Source: an uncultured Afifella sp. (GTDB taxonomy: Bacteria; Pseudomonadota; Alphaproteobacteria; Rhizobiales; Afifellaceae). Taken from it: 64,000 bases of DNA. The notes beneath the pieces were generated by a model. That model was not told the origin of the DNA and did no database searches. It saw nothing but the letters and a program-made list of their open reading frames with translations. Of the stretch, positions 8,548 to 17,116 are shown one piece after another. Location: the NCBI GenBank assembly GCA_947259045.1, contig CAMYKZ010000004.1, positions 62,001 through 126,000 on the forward strand, written 5' to 3'. The stretch's first letter is position 1, and every line of letters starts with the position of its first letter. Both the position numbers and the translations under genes were made by a program.

Positions 8548-10080
8548 ATGGTTGCACGGGTTACGACGGTTGCCTTTGAAGGTATCGAAGCGGTGCCCGT
8601 CGACGTGCAGGTGCTGATTGCGCCGGGCAAGGCGGGTTTCAACATTGTCGGCCTGCCGGACAAGGCGGTGGCGGAAAGCCGCGAACGGGTGCAGGCAGCG
8701 CTGCATGCCTCCGGTCTGGCGCTGCCGCACAAGCGCATCACCGTCAATCTGGCCCCCGCCGACCTGCCCAAGGAAGGCAGCCATTACGATTTGCCGGTAG
8801 CGCTCGCCATGATGGTGGCGATGGGCGCGCTGCCGGCCGATGCCATTTCGGCCCGGCTGGTATTGGGCGAACTGGCGCTCGACGGCCGCATTACCAAGGT
8901 GGCCGGCGTTCTGCCGGCGGCGATGGCCGCCAACGGGCTCGACAAGGGGCTGATCTGCCCGGCCGCCTGCGGCGCGGAAGCCGCCTGGGCGAGCGGCGAA
9001 CTGGATATTCTGGCGCCGGACTGCCTGATTGCGCTGGCCAACCATTTCCGCGGCAGCCAAGTGCTGTCGCGGCCGAAACCGGCCCTGAAGCCGGCCGACG
9101 ACGTCTTGCCGGATCTGGCCGACATCAAGGGCCAGGAAAGCGCCAAGCGGGCGCTGGAGATTGCCGCTGCCGGCGGCCACAATATGGTGATGGTCGGCCC
9201 GCCCGGTTCCGGCAAGTCGATGCTGGCCGCGCGGCTGCCGTCGATCCTGCCGCCGCTGAGCCCGCGCGAATTGCTGGAAGTGTCGATGGTGGCCTCGATT
9301 GCCGGCGATCTGGCCGACGGCCGCTTGTGCGACCGGCGTCCGTTCCGCGCGCCGCATCATTCCGCCTCCATGGCGGCGATGGTCGGCGGCGGCGTACGCG
9401 CCCGGCCGGGCGAAGTGTCGCTTGCCCATCACGGCGTGCTGTTTCTCGACGAACTGCCGGAATTCACGCCCGCCGTGCTGGATTCGCTGCGCCAGCCGAT
9501 CGAAGCCGGCGAATGCATCATCGCCCGGGCCAATCACCGGGTGCGGTATCCCTCTTCGTTCCAGCTGGTTGCGGCGATGAACCCCTGCCGCTGCGGCCAT
9601 GCCGGCGAGCCGGGCCATACCTGCCGGCGCGGCGCCCGCTGCGCGGCCGATTACCAGGCCCGCATTTCCGGCCCGCTGATGGACCGGATCGATATCCGCA
9701 TCGAGGTACCGGCAGTGATGGCCTCTGACCTGATCGCCCCGGCGACCGGCGAGACCAGCGCTATTGTGGCCGAACGCGTCGCCGCCGCCCGCGGCATTCA
9801 GGTCGCCCGTTTCAAGGCCGCCGGCCATGACGGCGTGAGCTGCAACGCCCAGGCCGGCGCGGCGATGATCGAACGGATCGCCAAACCCGACGCCGGCGGG
9901 CAGAAACTGCTGCAGGACGCCGCCGGCGCCATGCAATTGTCGGCGCGCGGATACCACCGGGTGCTGAAAGTGGCCCGCACGCTGGCCGATCTCGACGGCG
10001 CGGAAACGGTCGGCCGGCTGCACATCGCCGAAGCGCTGAGCTACCGCATGGCCGGCGGTGCACTGGCGCTGGCGGCTTGA
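8548..10080 (+). CDS. comM: ComM/YifB family Mg-chelatase-like AAA+ ATPase
   Basis: Encodes 510 residues, the normal length. The start at 8548 (MVARVTTVAFEGIEA) matches the family N-terminus; 151 codons of open frame upstream are ignored. Domains: N-terminal LonC-like domain (residues 1-180, with VGLPDKAVAESRERV), AAA+ core with Walker A GPPGSGKSML and Walker B VLFLDELPEF, the zinc-binding-like cysteine cluster MNPCRCGHAGEPGHTCRRG, and the C-terminal Mg-chelatase domain. ComM is a hexameric helicase that promotes branch migration during natural transformation. Competence genes are not seen nearby, so its role here is by homology. Confidence 0.95.
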   Translation: MVARVTTVAFEGIEAVPVDVQVLIAPGKAGFNIVGLPDKAVAESRERVQAALHASGLALPHKRITVNLAPADLPKEGSHYDLPVALAMMVAMGALPADAISARLVLGELALDGRITKVAGVLPAAMAANGLDKGLICPAACGAEAAWASGELDILAPDCLIALANHFRGSQVLSRPKPALKPADDVLPDLADIKGQESAKRALEIAAAGGHNMVMVGPPGSGKSMLAARLPSILPPLSPRELLEVSMVASIAGDLADGRLCDRRPFRAPHHSASMAAMVGGGVRARPGEVSLAHHGVLFLDELPEFTPAVLDSLRQPIEAGECIIARANHRVRYPSSFQLVAAMNPCRCGHAGEPGHTCRRGARCAADYQARISGPLMDRIDIRIEVPAVMASDLIAPATGETSAIVAERVAAARGIQVARFKAAGHDGVSCNAQAGAAMIERIAKPDAGGQKLLQDAAGAMQLSARGYHRVLKVARTLADLDGAETVGRLHIAEALSYRMAGGALALAA

Positions 10081-10872
10081 GGGGGGCGGTATCTCACATC
10101 ATACCGTTTGGCAGCTTTCCCGGGCCCTCATTCGGCAATCATAACGGAGCGGCGAAAATGCGGTTGGCGAGGGTAACGCGGAACTTCGATGCCGGATTTC
10201 ATCAATTATTCGCGCCGGAAGAAATCCCAATTAACATTGAGAAAGAGCGGCAGAAGCTTATCAAGAAGCCGCGATAATCTGGCGTAAAAATCTGAGCGAG
10301 TGCATTCGCACTTGCGAGCCGGCCATATCGCTGTTGCCCTCTTTCCTATTCATTCCAGTTCGCCGAGGGGCCTTCCGTTACTACTGCGTCACTGCCTGCC
10401 CAAGCACCCGCGGTTTTTCTCATGTGAATCGCCTTTACTCTTAGTCGGTTCCCAACCGAATGTTGATGGATAGATAACCCAATCCTATTTATAGCGGATG
10501 GGAACCACGCTCGCAGACATATTCCTAGGTCCGCCACCCGTGTGCAGCAGTGCCAATGGCTACTGGCAACTTAGGTTCGAATTGGCGAATAAATATAGAC
10601 AGATGTTTCCGGATACGCGTGAGTGCTGCCTATGTGAAGAACTCCTCAACCCTCAGCGTCCATACAAGCCCGCACTGATTTGTCCCTGCTACATTTACCG
10701 CTAGCTATGTATACCTAATCTGTGACGTCACATTGCCGCTTGGCTGCTGATCTCCATTGCGTCTACACACTTTCCGAAGTTGCCCAGAATCTGCTAGACT
10801 GCGCCGGTGCTTGTGTGACAACCGAATCGGCATTGTCGTCAAACCGTCACGGCAAGCCGGAGTGTGGGGCCA
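10081..10872. other. Gene-free gap with a composition shift
   Basis: About 790 bases between comM and olsB with no convincing gene. A weak hairpin, CGGTAT / ATACCG (10087-10106), may end comM transcription. From about 10260 to 10850 the sequence is clearly more AT-rich than the surroundings and uses words rare elsewhere (ctagctatgtatacctaa, tcctattt). Short frames exist, such as 10498-10704 (68 residues with a cysteine cluster, ECCLCEELLNPQRP), but none has a good ribosome site or a family I know. It may be a relic of transferred DNA. The olsB promoter should lie near its right end. Confidence 0.6.
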
Positions 10873-11919
10873 ATGAGCAATCAGCGATTCTTTCCGCGGT
10901 TTCCGGGCGGGCGATTCCCGACCGGCAATCTTGCCGGCTTTCAGGCCAGTATTACGGCAAGTCTTTCGGCCAGTCTTCAGGCAAGTCTTTCGGCCGGCCT
11001 CGCCATGCCCTTGTATCTGGCGCGAACGCGGCTTGCCCGCTCGCTGCATTTGCGGCCGGGGCCGGAAAGCAAACGCCCTGCCGGGCCGGCGACCCTTGGC
11101 CGCATCGGCAATCTGGAAGTGCGGCTGGCGGCCTCGCCGGCCGAGATCAGGAAGGCGCAGAAGCTGCGCTACCGGGTGTTTTTTGAGGAAATGTCCGCCG
11201 TCGCCAGTGCCGCTGCCCGCCGGGCGCGCCGTGATGCCGACGCGTTCGACGCCATCTGCGACCATCTGCTGGTAATCGATCACGGCGCGCCGCGCAAAAC
11301 GGCCGGTTCGAAGCTGTTGAAATTCTCAAAACCCGGCCCGGCCATCGTCGGCACCTACCGGCTGTTGCGCCAGGCGGTGGCGGATGCCCATGGCGGCTTC
11401 TATACCCAGGGCGAATATGACATTGCGCCACTGATTACAGCCCATCCGCAGCTGAATTTTCTCGAGCTTGGCCGCTCCTGCGTGCTCGAACCCTACCGCG
11501 ACAAACGCACCGTTGAACTTCTGTGGCATGGCATCTGGGCCTATGTTCTGCAACACGGCATCGATGTGATGCTCGGTTGCGCCAGCCTCGCAGGCACCGA
11601 CCCGGACCGGCTTGCCATGCCTCTGTCGTTCCTGCACCAGGTGGCAAGCCCGCCGGCCGAATGGCAGGTGCGGGCGCTGGAGGCGCGGCGCGAGCCGATG
11701 GACCGGCTGCCGCCGGAGGCGATCGACCACAGGGCGGCGCTGAAGGCCCTGCCGCCGCTGATCAAGGGTTATCTCAGGCTCGGCGGCTTTGTCGGCGACG
11801 GCGCGGTCGTCGACCATGATTTCGGCACCACGGACGTTCTGATCGTATTGCCGGTCGCCAATATCAACCCGCGCTACATCGCCCATTACGGCGCCGATGC
11901 CGGCCGCTACGCCAGCTGA
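10873..11919 (+). CDS. olsB: L-ornithine N(alpha)-acyltransferase
   Basis: Encodes 348 residues. From about residue 80 it matches the OlsB family of the GNAT-like acyltransferases: GNLEVRLAASPAEIRKAQKLRYRVFFEEM, then HLLVID, IVGTYRLLRQ, FLELGRSCVLEPYRDKRTVELLW and VMLGCASLAGTDP. OlsB attaches a 3-hydroxyacyl chain from acyl carrier protein to ornithine, giving lyso-ornithine lipid in the inner membrane. The ATG at 10873 (MSNQRFF) is preferred to a GTG at 10864. The first 70 residues are unusual: a low-complexity, Ser/Ala/Leu-rich stretch built by a 24-bp tandem duplication. No olsA is seen in the window. Confidence 0.92.
   Translation: MSNQRFFPRFPGGRFPTGNLAGFQASITASLSASLQASLSAGLAMPLYLARTRLARSLHLRPGPESKRPAGPATLGRIGNLEVRLAASPAEIRKAQKLRYRVFFEEMSAVASAAARRARRDADAFDAICDHLLVIDHGAPRKTAGSKLLKFSKPGPAIVGTYRLLRQAVADAHGGFYTQGEYDIAPLITAHPQLNFLELGRSCVLEPYRDKRTVELLWHGIWAYVLQHGIDVMLGCASLAGTDPDRLAMPLSFLHQVASPPAEWQVRALEARREPMDRLPPEAIDHRAALKALPPLIKGYLRLGGFVGDGAVVDHDFGTTDVLIVLPVANINPRYIAHYGADAGRYAS
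10944..10991 (+). repeat. 24-bp tandem duplication in the olsB N-terminus
   Basis: Two 24-base units (10944-10967 and 10968-10991) differ only at a few central bases; both contain ggcaagtctttc. They encode the repeated Ser-Leu-Ser-Ala-Ser-Leu type residues of the olsB N-terminal extension, so the reading frame is kept. Confidence 0.85.
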
Positions 11920-11945
11920 TCGACCGACCGCAATTGCTTTTTTTT

Positions 11946-12551
11946 TCAGGTTTGCCTGCTGCGGCGGATGCGGACATAAAGCGCACCGTCGCCGCCGTGC
12001 CGGCGCGAGGCAGGCTCGAATCCGATCACCAGATCGCGGAATTCACCGCGCGAAAGCCATTGCGGAACGATCCGGCGCAGCACCCCGCGTTCCCCGTCGT
12101 GGCCCTCGCTCTGCGGCGATGACCCCTTGCCGGTAATCACCAGCACGGTGCTCATGTTCTGCGCCTGGGCCCGGCGCAGAAATCCGATCAGGGTGTGAAA
12201 CGCCGTCGACTGGCGCATGCCATGCAGATCGAGGCGGCCGTCGATCTCCGCCCGGCCGCGGGCAAGGCGTTTCTTCTGCCGCGGCTCAAGCGCAGAGAGC
12301 GTCGGTTTCGAACCGGCTTTGCTTCCTGACACGGGCGGGAAATAGGGCGCGGCCGATGCCACTGGTTTGGCTGGTTTTGCCGGCGGCGCGGTTTTTGGCG
12401 CAGCCATGCGCTTCCCCCGGGAAGCTTTTGTCTCCGGCACATCCAGTTCAGGACCGGCTGCGGGCAGGTGCGGGTGACGCGGCGTGACCGATTGCAGAAC
12501 CTTGTTCCACAGCGCCTGGTCCTCGCGTGTCAGCTTGCGGCCGCCGCTCAT
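11946..12551 (-). CDS. Smr domain protein
   Basis: Encodes 201 residues. The N-terminal half is a low-complexity linker rich in Pro, Ala and Lys (KTAPPAKPAKPVASAAP). The Smr domain covers about residues 100-200 and has the two signature motifs: LDLHGMRQ near residue 107 and the TGKG motif in VLVITGKGSS, followed by the conserved end GDGALYVRIRR. Smr domains are found in nucleases acting on DNA or RNA structures (MutS2 C-terminus, SmrB). The start overlaps the mltA stop by 4 bases (12548-12551), a typical rhizobial tim44-mltA-smr operon. Target in this organism is unknown. Confidence 0.93.
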   Translation of the reverse strand: MSGGRKLTREDQALWNKVLQSVTPRHPHLPAAGPELDVPETKASRGKRMAAPKTAPPAKPAKPVASAAPYFPPVSGSKAGSKPTLSALEPRQKKRLARGRAEIDGRLDLHGMRQSTAFHTLIGFLRRAQAQNMSTVLVITGKGSSPQSEGHDGERGVLRRIVPQWLSRGEFRDLVIGFEPASRRHGGDGALYVRIRRSRQT

Positions 12552-13630
12552 GAATTTTGCCCCTGATCCGGGCCGGATTTCGGCACGAGGGCAACCATCG
12601 ACGCGCGGTGGCGGACAGGGCCGGCCTGCAATCCCGCTTTGTCGCCGGAGCCGAAGAAGATGTCACCGCGGGCCGGGCCGACAATCGCCGAACCGGTATC
12701 CTGCGCCACCATCAGCCGGCGGAATCCGAGTTCGTCCGCCGCCACCCAGACCGGAGTGTGAAACGTCATCATGGTGCGGTCGACGGCAAGCGAGCGGAGC
12801 GGCGTCAGCGGCACGTGCGCCGCGCCGAGCGGCCCGTCTTTGTCCGACAGGCCATCTGAAAGTCTGAAAAAAATATAGGAGCGGTTTTCGTGCATCAAAG
12901 CCCGGCCCGCAACCGGGTCGGCTTTCAGCCAGGCTTCCAGCCCGGCCTTGTCGGCGGCCTCAAGGGCGAGATATCCCCGCTCCACAGCCAGCTTGCCGAT
13001 CGAGGTATATTCATGCCCGCTCTTGCCGGCATAGGAAATCCGGCGCCGGGTACCGTCCGTCATGGCAAGCCGCGCAGAACCCTGAATATGGATGAAATAG
13101 GCGTCGACCGGATCGGCCAGCCAGGCCAGTTCCAGCCCAAGGCCATGGAGAAATCCGAGATCGATGGCCCGGCGGTCGGCAAACGGCAGGAGTTTGCCGC
13201 CATGACAACCGGCAAACCGCACTGCCGGATCCCAATCCTCCGGGCGGTTGCCATCATCGATATCGACCAGCTCCGGCGGCCTTGCGTGGAGCGGCACTGT
13301 GAAGGTCTCATCGCGGGTCGGCGAAGCTTCGACTTCCGGTTCGTAATATCCGGTGACAAACCCGTCGGCATCGATGCGGCAGGGCTGAAAATAGGTTTCA
13401 AAGAACGAGCGCGCATCGGCGGCCGAAAGTTCTACGCCATGCCGGCCTGCGGCGGCAAACGCTGATGCAAAAGCCGATCCGTCGATGCCCAGAGAGCGTG
13501 TCTTCGGCAGCTTTGCCGCCAATGCACTGCGCCGGAACGCCCTGAAAGCATCCCGGTGGTCGTCTTCGGCCCAGCCGGCAAGGTCGGCGAAACGGATTTC
13601 AGTCAGCATTGCGGCCAGCGGGCATTGCAT
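12548..13630 (-). CDS. mltA: Membrane-bound lytic murein transglycosylase A
   Basis: Encodes 360 residues. Family motifs are clear: FVTGYYEPEVEAS near residue 90, FIHIQGSARL, the SYAGKSGHEYTSIG segment and the C-terminal 3D domain with VAQDTGSAIVGPARGDIFFG, where conserved aspartates of the catalytic site lie. MltA cleaves peptidoglycan glycan strands. There is no visible signal peptide or lipobox: the frame can be extended upstream only 10 codons, to the tim44 stop at 13661. I think rhizobial relatives start in the same way, but export would then need another route. An ATG at 13609 is an alternative start. Confidence 0.94.
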   Translation of the reverse strand: MQCPLAAMLTEIRFADLAGWAEDDHRDAFRAFRRSALAAKLPKTRSLGIDGSAFASAFAAAGRHGVELSAADARSFFETYFQPCRIDADGFVTGYYEPEVEASPTRDETFTVPLHARPPELVDIDDGNRPEDWDPAVRFAGCHGGKLLPFADRRAIDLGFLHGLGLELAWLADPVDAYFIHIQGSARLAMTDGTRRRISYAGKSGHEYTSIGKLAVERGYLALEAADKAGLEAWLKADPVAGRALMHENRSYIFFRLSDGLSDKDGPLGAAHVPLTPLRSLAVDRTMMTFHTPVWVAADELGFRRLMVAQDTGSAIVGPARGDIFFGSGDKAGLQAGPVRHRASMVALVPKSGPDQGQNS

Positions 13631-13660
13631 CCGGATCCGCCGATTGCACGCCCGGCCCGA

Positions 13661-14359
13661 TCAGACCGATTCGGTGGCTGCCAGTTTCCAGTTCGGATCA
13701 CGGGATTTGAGATCGCGGGTAAAGGTCCACACATCGCGCACCGTCTGGGCCGATTCCGGATCGCCATCGATGATAGCGCCGTCGCTGTCGCGGGTCGACG
13801 AAATCAGCTCGCTGACAAAACGCACCGACAGCCGGACGATCGAACCGTCAAGTTCGGCATCCGTTAGTTTGGCGCTTTCGATTCCGACAAAGGTCGAATC
13901 GACACGCTCGCCGCGGGACTCCCGGTCGGAGATCGCGCCGGCAAATCCGTCATAGACATCCGTCTCAAGCAGGCCCTTCAACTGGGCCTTGTCACCATCG
14001 GCAAAGGCCGTGACGATCATTTCGTAGGCAACCTTGGCGCCATCGATAAAATGGCCCGGATTGAATTCCCGGTCGCGCTTGCTGATGTCTTCCAGGCCAC
14101 TGAACAAAGCCGTGCCCGGTTCGGCGAAAAGGGCGAGGTTTTCCAGATCGACATGGCTGTCGGGCTTGTCGCCCGGCTGCGTCCGGCCGGGCATCTGCAC
14201 CACGTTGTCGCGACCGCCCGGTGACCCTGTCCGGTTGACCGGTGAATCATACGGCGACGGCTCGTTGCCGGTCCGCCGGCCCAAAACACTGCCAAGACGC
14301 ATGAGAACGACGATAGCGATGACCAGAAAGATGATCGATATGACTGATGTACTGTCCAT
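13661..14359 (-). CDS. Tim44/TimA-like domain protein
   Basis: Encodes 232 residues. One N-terminal membrane helix (VISIIFLVIAIVVLMRLGSVLG, residues 6-27) is followed by a polar linker of about 50 residues and the Tim44-like domain (from about residue 85: FNPGHFIDGAKVAYEMIVTAFADGD to the DVWTFTRDLKSRDPNWKLAAT end). The domain is an NTF2-like fold related to the mitochondrial import protein Tim44. The bacterial form sits in the inner membrane facing the cytoplasm; its task is not settled. It is first in a likely operon with mltA and smr and is divergent from fxsA and secB. Confidence 0.92.
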   Translation of the reverse strand: MDSTSVISIIFLVIAIVVLMRLGSVLGRRTGNEPSPYDSPVNRTGSPGGRDNVVQMPGRTQPGDKPDSHVDLENLALFAEPGTALFSGLEDISKRDREFNPGHFIDGAKVAYEMIVTAFADGDKAQLKGLLETDVYDGFAGAISDRESRGERVDSTFVGIESAKLTDAELDGSIVRLSVRFVSELISSTRDSDGAIIDGDPESAQTVRDVWTFTRDLKSRDPNWKLAATESV

Positions 14360-14490
14360 TTGGGAAGTTTGCCCATGTTGCGATTGCGCGCATAAAATGC
14401 GCCTGAACGTCTTTATGCAATGTAAGCACGATTGTTTCGGAGTCCAGATAAAGCCATGAATTCCTTTAAGATCTGTGTCGGAGGCCCCAT

Positions 14491-15069
14491 ATGCCAGACA
14501 AATTGGAGGATTTCATGCCGCTGTTCCTGGTTTTTCTGGCCATCCCACTGATCGAGATTGCGCTTTTCGTTGTGATTGGCGGTGAAATCGGCGTTTTTCC
14601 CACGCTGGCCATGGTTGTGGTCACGGCGATTGCCGGCTCGGCGCTGTTGCGCTGGCAGGGCATCCAGACGTTGAACAGGATCCGCAATGAACTGGAAAAC
14701 AGGCGGCTGCCGGCGCGGCCGATTGCCGATGGCGCGATGATTGCCGTTGCCGGCCTGTTGCTGCTGACACCGGGATTTTTCACCGACTTCTGCGGTTTCC
14801 TGCTTTTCGTACCCGGCGTCAGGACGGCGATCTGGCAGTTTTTCTCCAGCCGGATGAAATTTGTCGCCGCCGGGCCGGGCGCGCGGTCGGCCAGTCAGTC
14901 CGCCGGCCAAACCGGCAACCAGTCCGGCAGCCAATCAGCGGGGGCGAAACGCGGGGCGGGGGGAGAGGGCGTGACGATCGAGCTCGACGAGAGCCAGTTT
15001 CAGACAAAGCCCAATCCGGACAGCCCGTGGCGGCCGGAAAGCCCATCGCGCGATGACCGGGACAAATAA
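14491..15069 (+). CDS. fxsA: FxsA family membrane protein
   Basis: Encodes 192 residues. Three to four hydrophobic segments (PLFLVFLAIPLIEIALFVVI, LAMVVVTAIAGSALL, and IAVAGLLLLTPGFFTDFCGFLLFVPGVR) match the FxsA/YtzA family; the LTPGFFTDFCGF motif is typical. In E. coli, FxsA relieves exclusion of phage T7 by the F plasmid; elsewhere its role is unknown. A ribosome-binding site (ggagg, 14480-14484) fixes the ATG at 14491. The C-terminal 60 residues are hydrophilic with a Ser/Gln/Gly-rich repeat (SASQSAGQTGNQSGSQSAG). Gene order tim44-fxsA-secB is usual for this class. Confidence 0.9.
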   Translation: MPDKLEDFMPLFLVFLAIPLIEIALFVVIGGEIGVFPTLAMVVVTAIAGSALLRWQGIQTLNRIRNELENRRLPARPIADGAMIAVAGLLLLTPGFFTDFCGFLLFVPGVRTAIWQFFSSRMKFVAAGPGARSASQSAGQTGNQSGSQSAGAKRGAGGEGVTIELDESQFQTKPNPDSPWRPESPSRDDRDK

Positions 15070-15145
15070 TCGCCTCCCGCAGTTGTTCCCAAGGTTCTGG
15101 CATGGTAGGCGGCGCAGGGAAATGTACACATAAAGAGTATTCGCA

Positions 15146-15736
15146 ATGTCAGACGACAATCAGACAAACGGCTCGACGGAGCCAGCCGAAAGCAAAGACA
15201 GCGACACGACGCCCGACGGCCCGATCGGATCGGCCGGAACAGGCGCTCCGGCGGCAAAGGCGGCCGAAGCAGCGACAACGGGCGAGCCCGGAATTCATGT
15301 GCTTGGCCAGTATATAAAGGACCTCTCATTTGAGAATCCGAACGCACCGGCCTCCCTGGCGCCGGGCGAAAATCCGCCGCAGCTGAACGTCAATGTCAAT
15401 GTCAATGCCCGCCGGATCGGCGAATCCGACGTTGAGGTTGAACTGAAGATGGAAGCGACCGCGCAACGCGACGGCAAGCCGATGTTTGTCACCGAAGTGA
15501 CCTATGCCGGTGTTTTCCAGATCCAGAATGTGCCGGCGGACCATATGCAGCCGATCATGCTGATCGAATGTCCGCGCCTGCTGTTTCCGTTTGCCCGGCA
15601 GATCCTTGCCGACGCCACCCGCCAGGGCGGTTTTCCGCCATTGATGATCGATCCCGTCGATTTTGCGGCACTTTACCGTCAGAAACTGGAGCGGGCCGCG
15701 CAACAGCAGCAGGCCGAAGCGGAAAAGACCGCCTAA
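15146..15736 (+). CDS. secB: Protein-export chaperone SecB
   Basis: Encodes 196 residues. The SecB core runs from about residue 48 ([19 protein letters not shown]) to about 180, with [36 protein letters not shown] and [35 protein letters not shown]. SecB is a cytoplasmic tetramer that holds preproteins unfolded and hands them to SecA. The N-terminal extension of about 45 residues, rich in Thr, Ala and acidic residues, is longer than in E. coli SecB (155 residues) and is not conserved. Convergent with dnaQ, with only 21 bases between the two genes. Confidence 0.96.
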   Translation: MSDDNQTNGSTEPAESKDSDTTPDGPIGSAGTGAPAAKAAEAATTGEPGIHVLGQYIKDLSFENPNAPASLAPGENPPQLNVNVNVNARRIGESDVEVELKMEATAQRDGKPMFVTEVTYAGVFQIQNVPADHMQPIMLIECPRLLFPFARQILADATRQGGFPPLMIDPVDFAALYRQKLERAAQQQQAEAEKTA

Positions 15737-15757
15737 CGAGTAGATGCGGAAAACCCC

Positions 15758-16453
15758 TTAGGCTGCAGGCCGGAACCGCTTCCACAGCGGCCGGCCTCCA
15801 AGGCTGTCGACAAATTCCATATGCAACTGCCGTTCCGCATCGCTCAGGCGCGGCGGCTGCGGCTGCGGCCTGACGCCAGCCGGTTTCGCTGCGGTGCGGG
15901 CATGTTCGATGGCCGAACTTGTCGACAGCGCGAACGTTGTCTGCCGGCCGCCGATCAGCTCGATATAGACATCGGCCAGGATCTCTGAATCCAGCAACGC
16001 GCCGTGTTTGGTGCGTGCGCTGTTGTCGATGTTATAACGCGCGCAAAGCGCATCGAGGCTGTTCGGGCTGCCGGGATGACGCCGCCGCGCCAGAAGCAGC
16101 GTATCGACAAACCGGTTCTCGGGAATTTCCGTCCGCCCGGACCGGGCCAGTTCGGCATTGATGAAACCCTTGTCGAACGATGCATTGTGGGCAATCAGCG
16201 GGCTGTCGCGCAGAAAGGCGACAAAGTCGTCGGCAATTTCGGCAAACAGCGGCTTGTCGGCGAGGAAATCATTATCGAGGCCGTGCACGGCCAGTGCTTC
16301 CGGATGCACCTGCCGTTCCGGATTGACATAGACATGGTAGGTCTGGCCGGTCGGGATGTGGTTGAGCAATTCGACACAGCCGATTTCGACCAGACGGTCA
16401 CCTGTCATGGCATCGAGGCCGGTGGTTTCGGTGTCGAAGATGATTTCCCGCAT
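15758..16453 (-). CDS. dnaQ: DNA polymerase III epsilon subunit (3'-5' exonuclease)
   Basis: Encodes 231 residues. All DEDDh exonuclease motifs are present: Exo I FDTETTGLD at the N-terminus, Exo II HNASFDKGFIN and Exo III HGALLDSEILADVY with the catalytic His and Asp. The C-terminal part (from about 190) carries the region that binds the alpha subunit. This is the proofreading subunit of the replicative polymerase. It lies downstream of the maf-aroE-coaE unit, 74 bases after coaE, an order that is conserved in rhizobia and close to the origin here. Confidence 0.96.
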   Translation of the reverse strand: MREIIFDTETTGLDAMTGDRLVEIGCVELLNHIPTGQTYHVYVNPERQVHPEALAVHGLDNDFLADKPLFAEIADDFVAFLRDSPLIAHNASFDKGFINAELARSGRTEIPENRFVDTLLLARRRHPGSPNSLDALCARYNIDNSARTKHGALLDSEILADVYIELIGGRQTTFALSTSSAIEHARTAAKPAGVRPQPQPPRLSDAERQLHMEFVDSLGGRPLWKRFRPAA

Positions 16454-16527
16454 GATTCGGTTATCATGCGGCGGCAGGCTGAAAATTCAAGCGCAATAGT
16501 CGATCGGCATGCGGTTGGCCGGTTTGT

Positions 16528-17109
16528 TCACAACATCGATGCCAGCGCCCGAAGGATTGACGCCACCTGGCGTTCCGCAGCCTCGATGCCATGGCTGGTA
16601 TCGACCAGGAAATGCGCCCGCCGGCGCTTTTCGCCGTCCGCCATCTGGCGGTTCAGAAGTGCCTGCAGTTTTTCTTCGTCCATATCAGGCCGGGCCAGCG
16701 CCCGCTGGCGTTGCACGGCCTGATCGGCGGTGACGACGATTGTCAGATCGACGCGACGGTCGGCGCCGGTCTCAAACAGAAGCGGGATATCGAGCAGAAC
16801 CTTGCGGCGACCGCGCATCGCCTCAAGGAACCGCGTCTGCTCTTCAGCCAGCAGCCCGTGCACAAGGGATTCCAGCCGCGCCAGCCTGTCCGGATTACCC
16901 AGCACGAGTTTGCCCAAACGGCTGCGATCGACCTGGCCGTTTTTCGTAGCTCCCGGAAATTCCGCCTCAATCAGCGGCGCGGCGCGGCCGCTGTAAAGCC
17001 GGTGTACCGCAGCATCGGCGTCATAGACCGGTATGCCAAGGCGGCGGAACATCGCCGCCGTGGTCGATTTTCCCATGGCGATGGAGCCGGTCAGGGCGCA
17101 GATCAGCAT
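16528..17109 (-). CDS. coaE: Dephospho-CoA kinase
   Basis: Encodes 193 residues from the ATG at 17109 (MLICALTGSIAMGKST); the open frame reaches 17169 but overlaps aroE. The P-loop is GSIAMGKST, followed by FRRLGIPVYDADAAVH, which carries the conserved DAD motif, and VLLDIPLLFE, which matches the family's DIPLLFE motif. CoaE does the last step of coenzyme A synthesis, phosphorylating the ribose of dephospho-CoA. It starts 7 bases after the aroE stop, so it is co-transcribed with maf and aroE. Confidence 0.96.
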   Translation of the reverse strand: MLICALTGSIAMGKSTTAAMFRRLGIPVYDADAAVHRLYSGRAAPLIEAEFPGATKNGQVDRSRLGKLVLGNPDRLARLESLVHGLLAEEQTRFLEAMRGRRKVLLDIPLLFETGADRRVDLTIVVTADQAVQRQRALARPDMDEEKLQALLNRQMADGEKRRRAHFLVDTSHGIEAAERQVASILRALASML

Positions 17110-17116
17110 GGCCGCC

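Noticed and set aside
8440-10023. 527-codon minus frame opposite comM
   Set aside because: Antisense shadow without motifs.
10498-10704. 68-residue ORF with a cysteine cluster in the comM-olsB gap
   Set aside because: No ribosome site, no known family, and lies in an AT-rich patch where short frames arise by chance.
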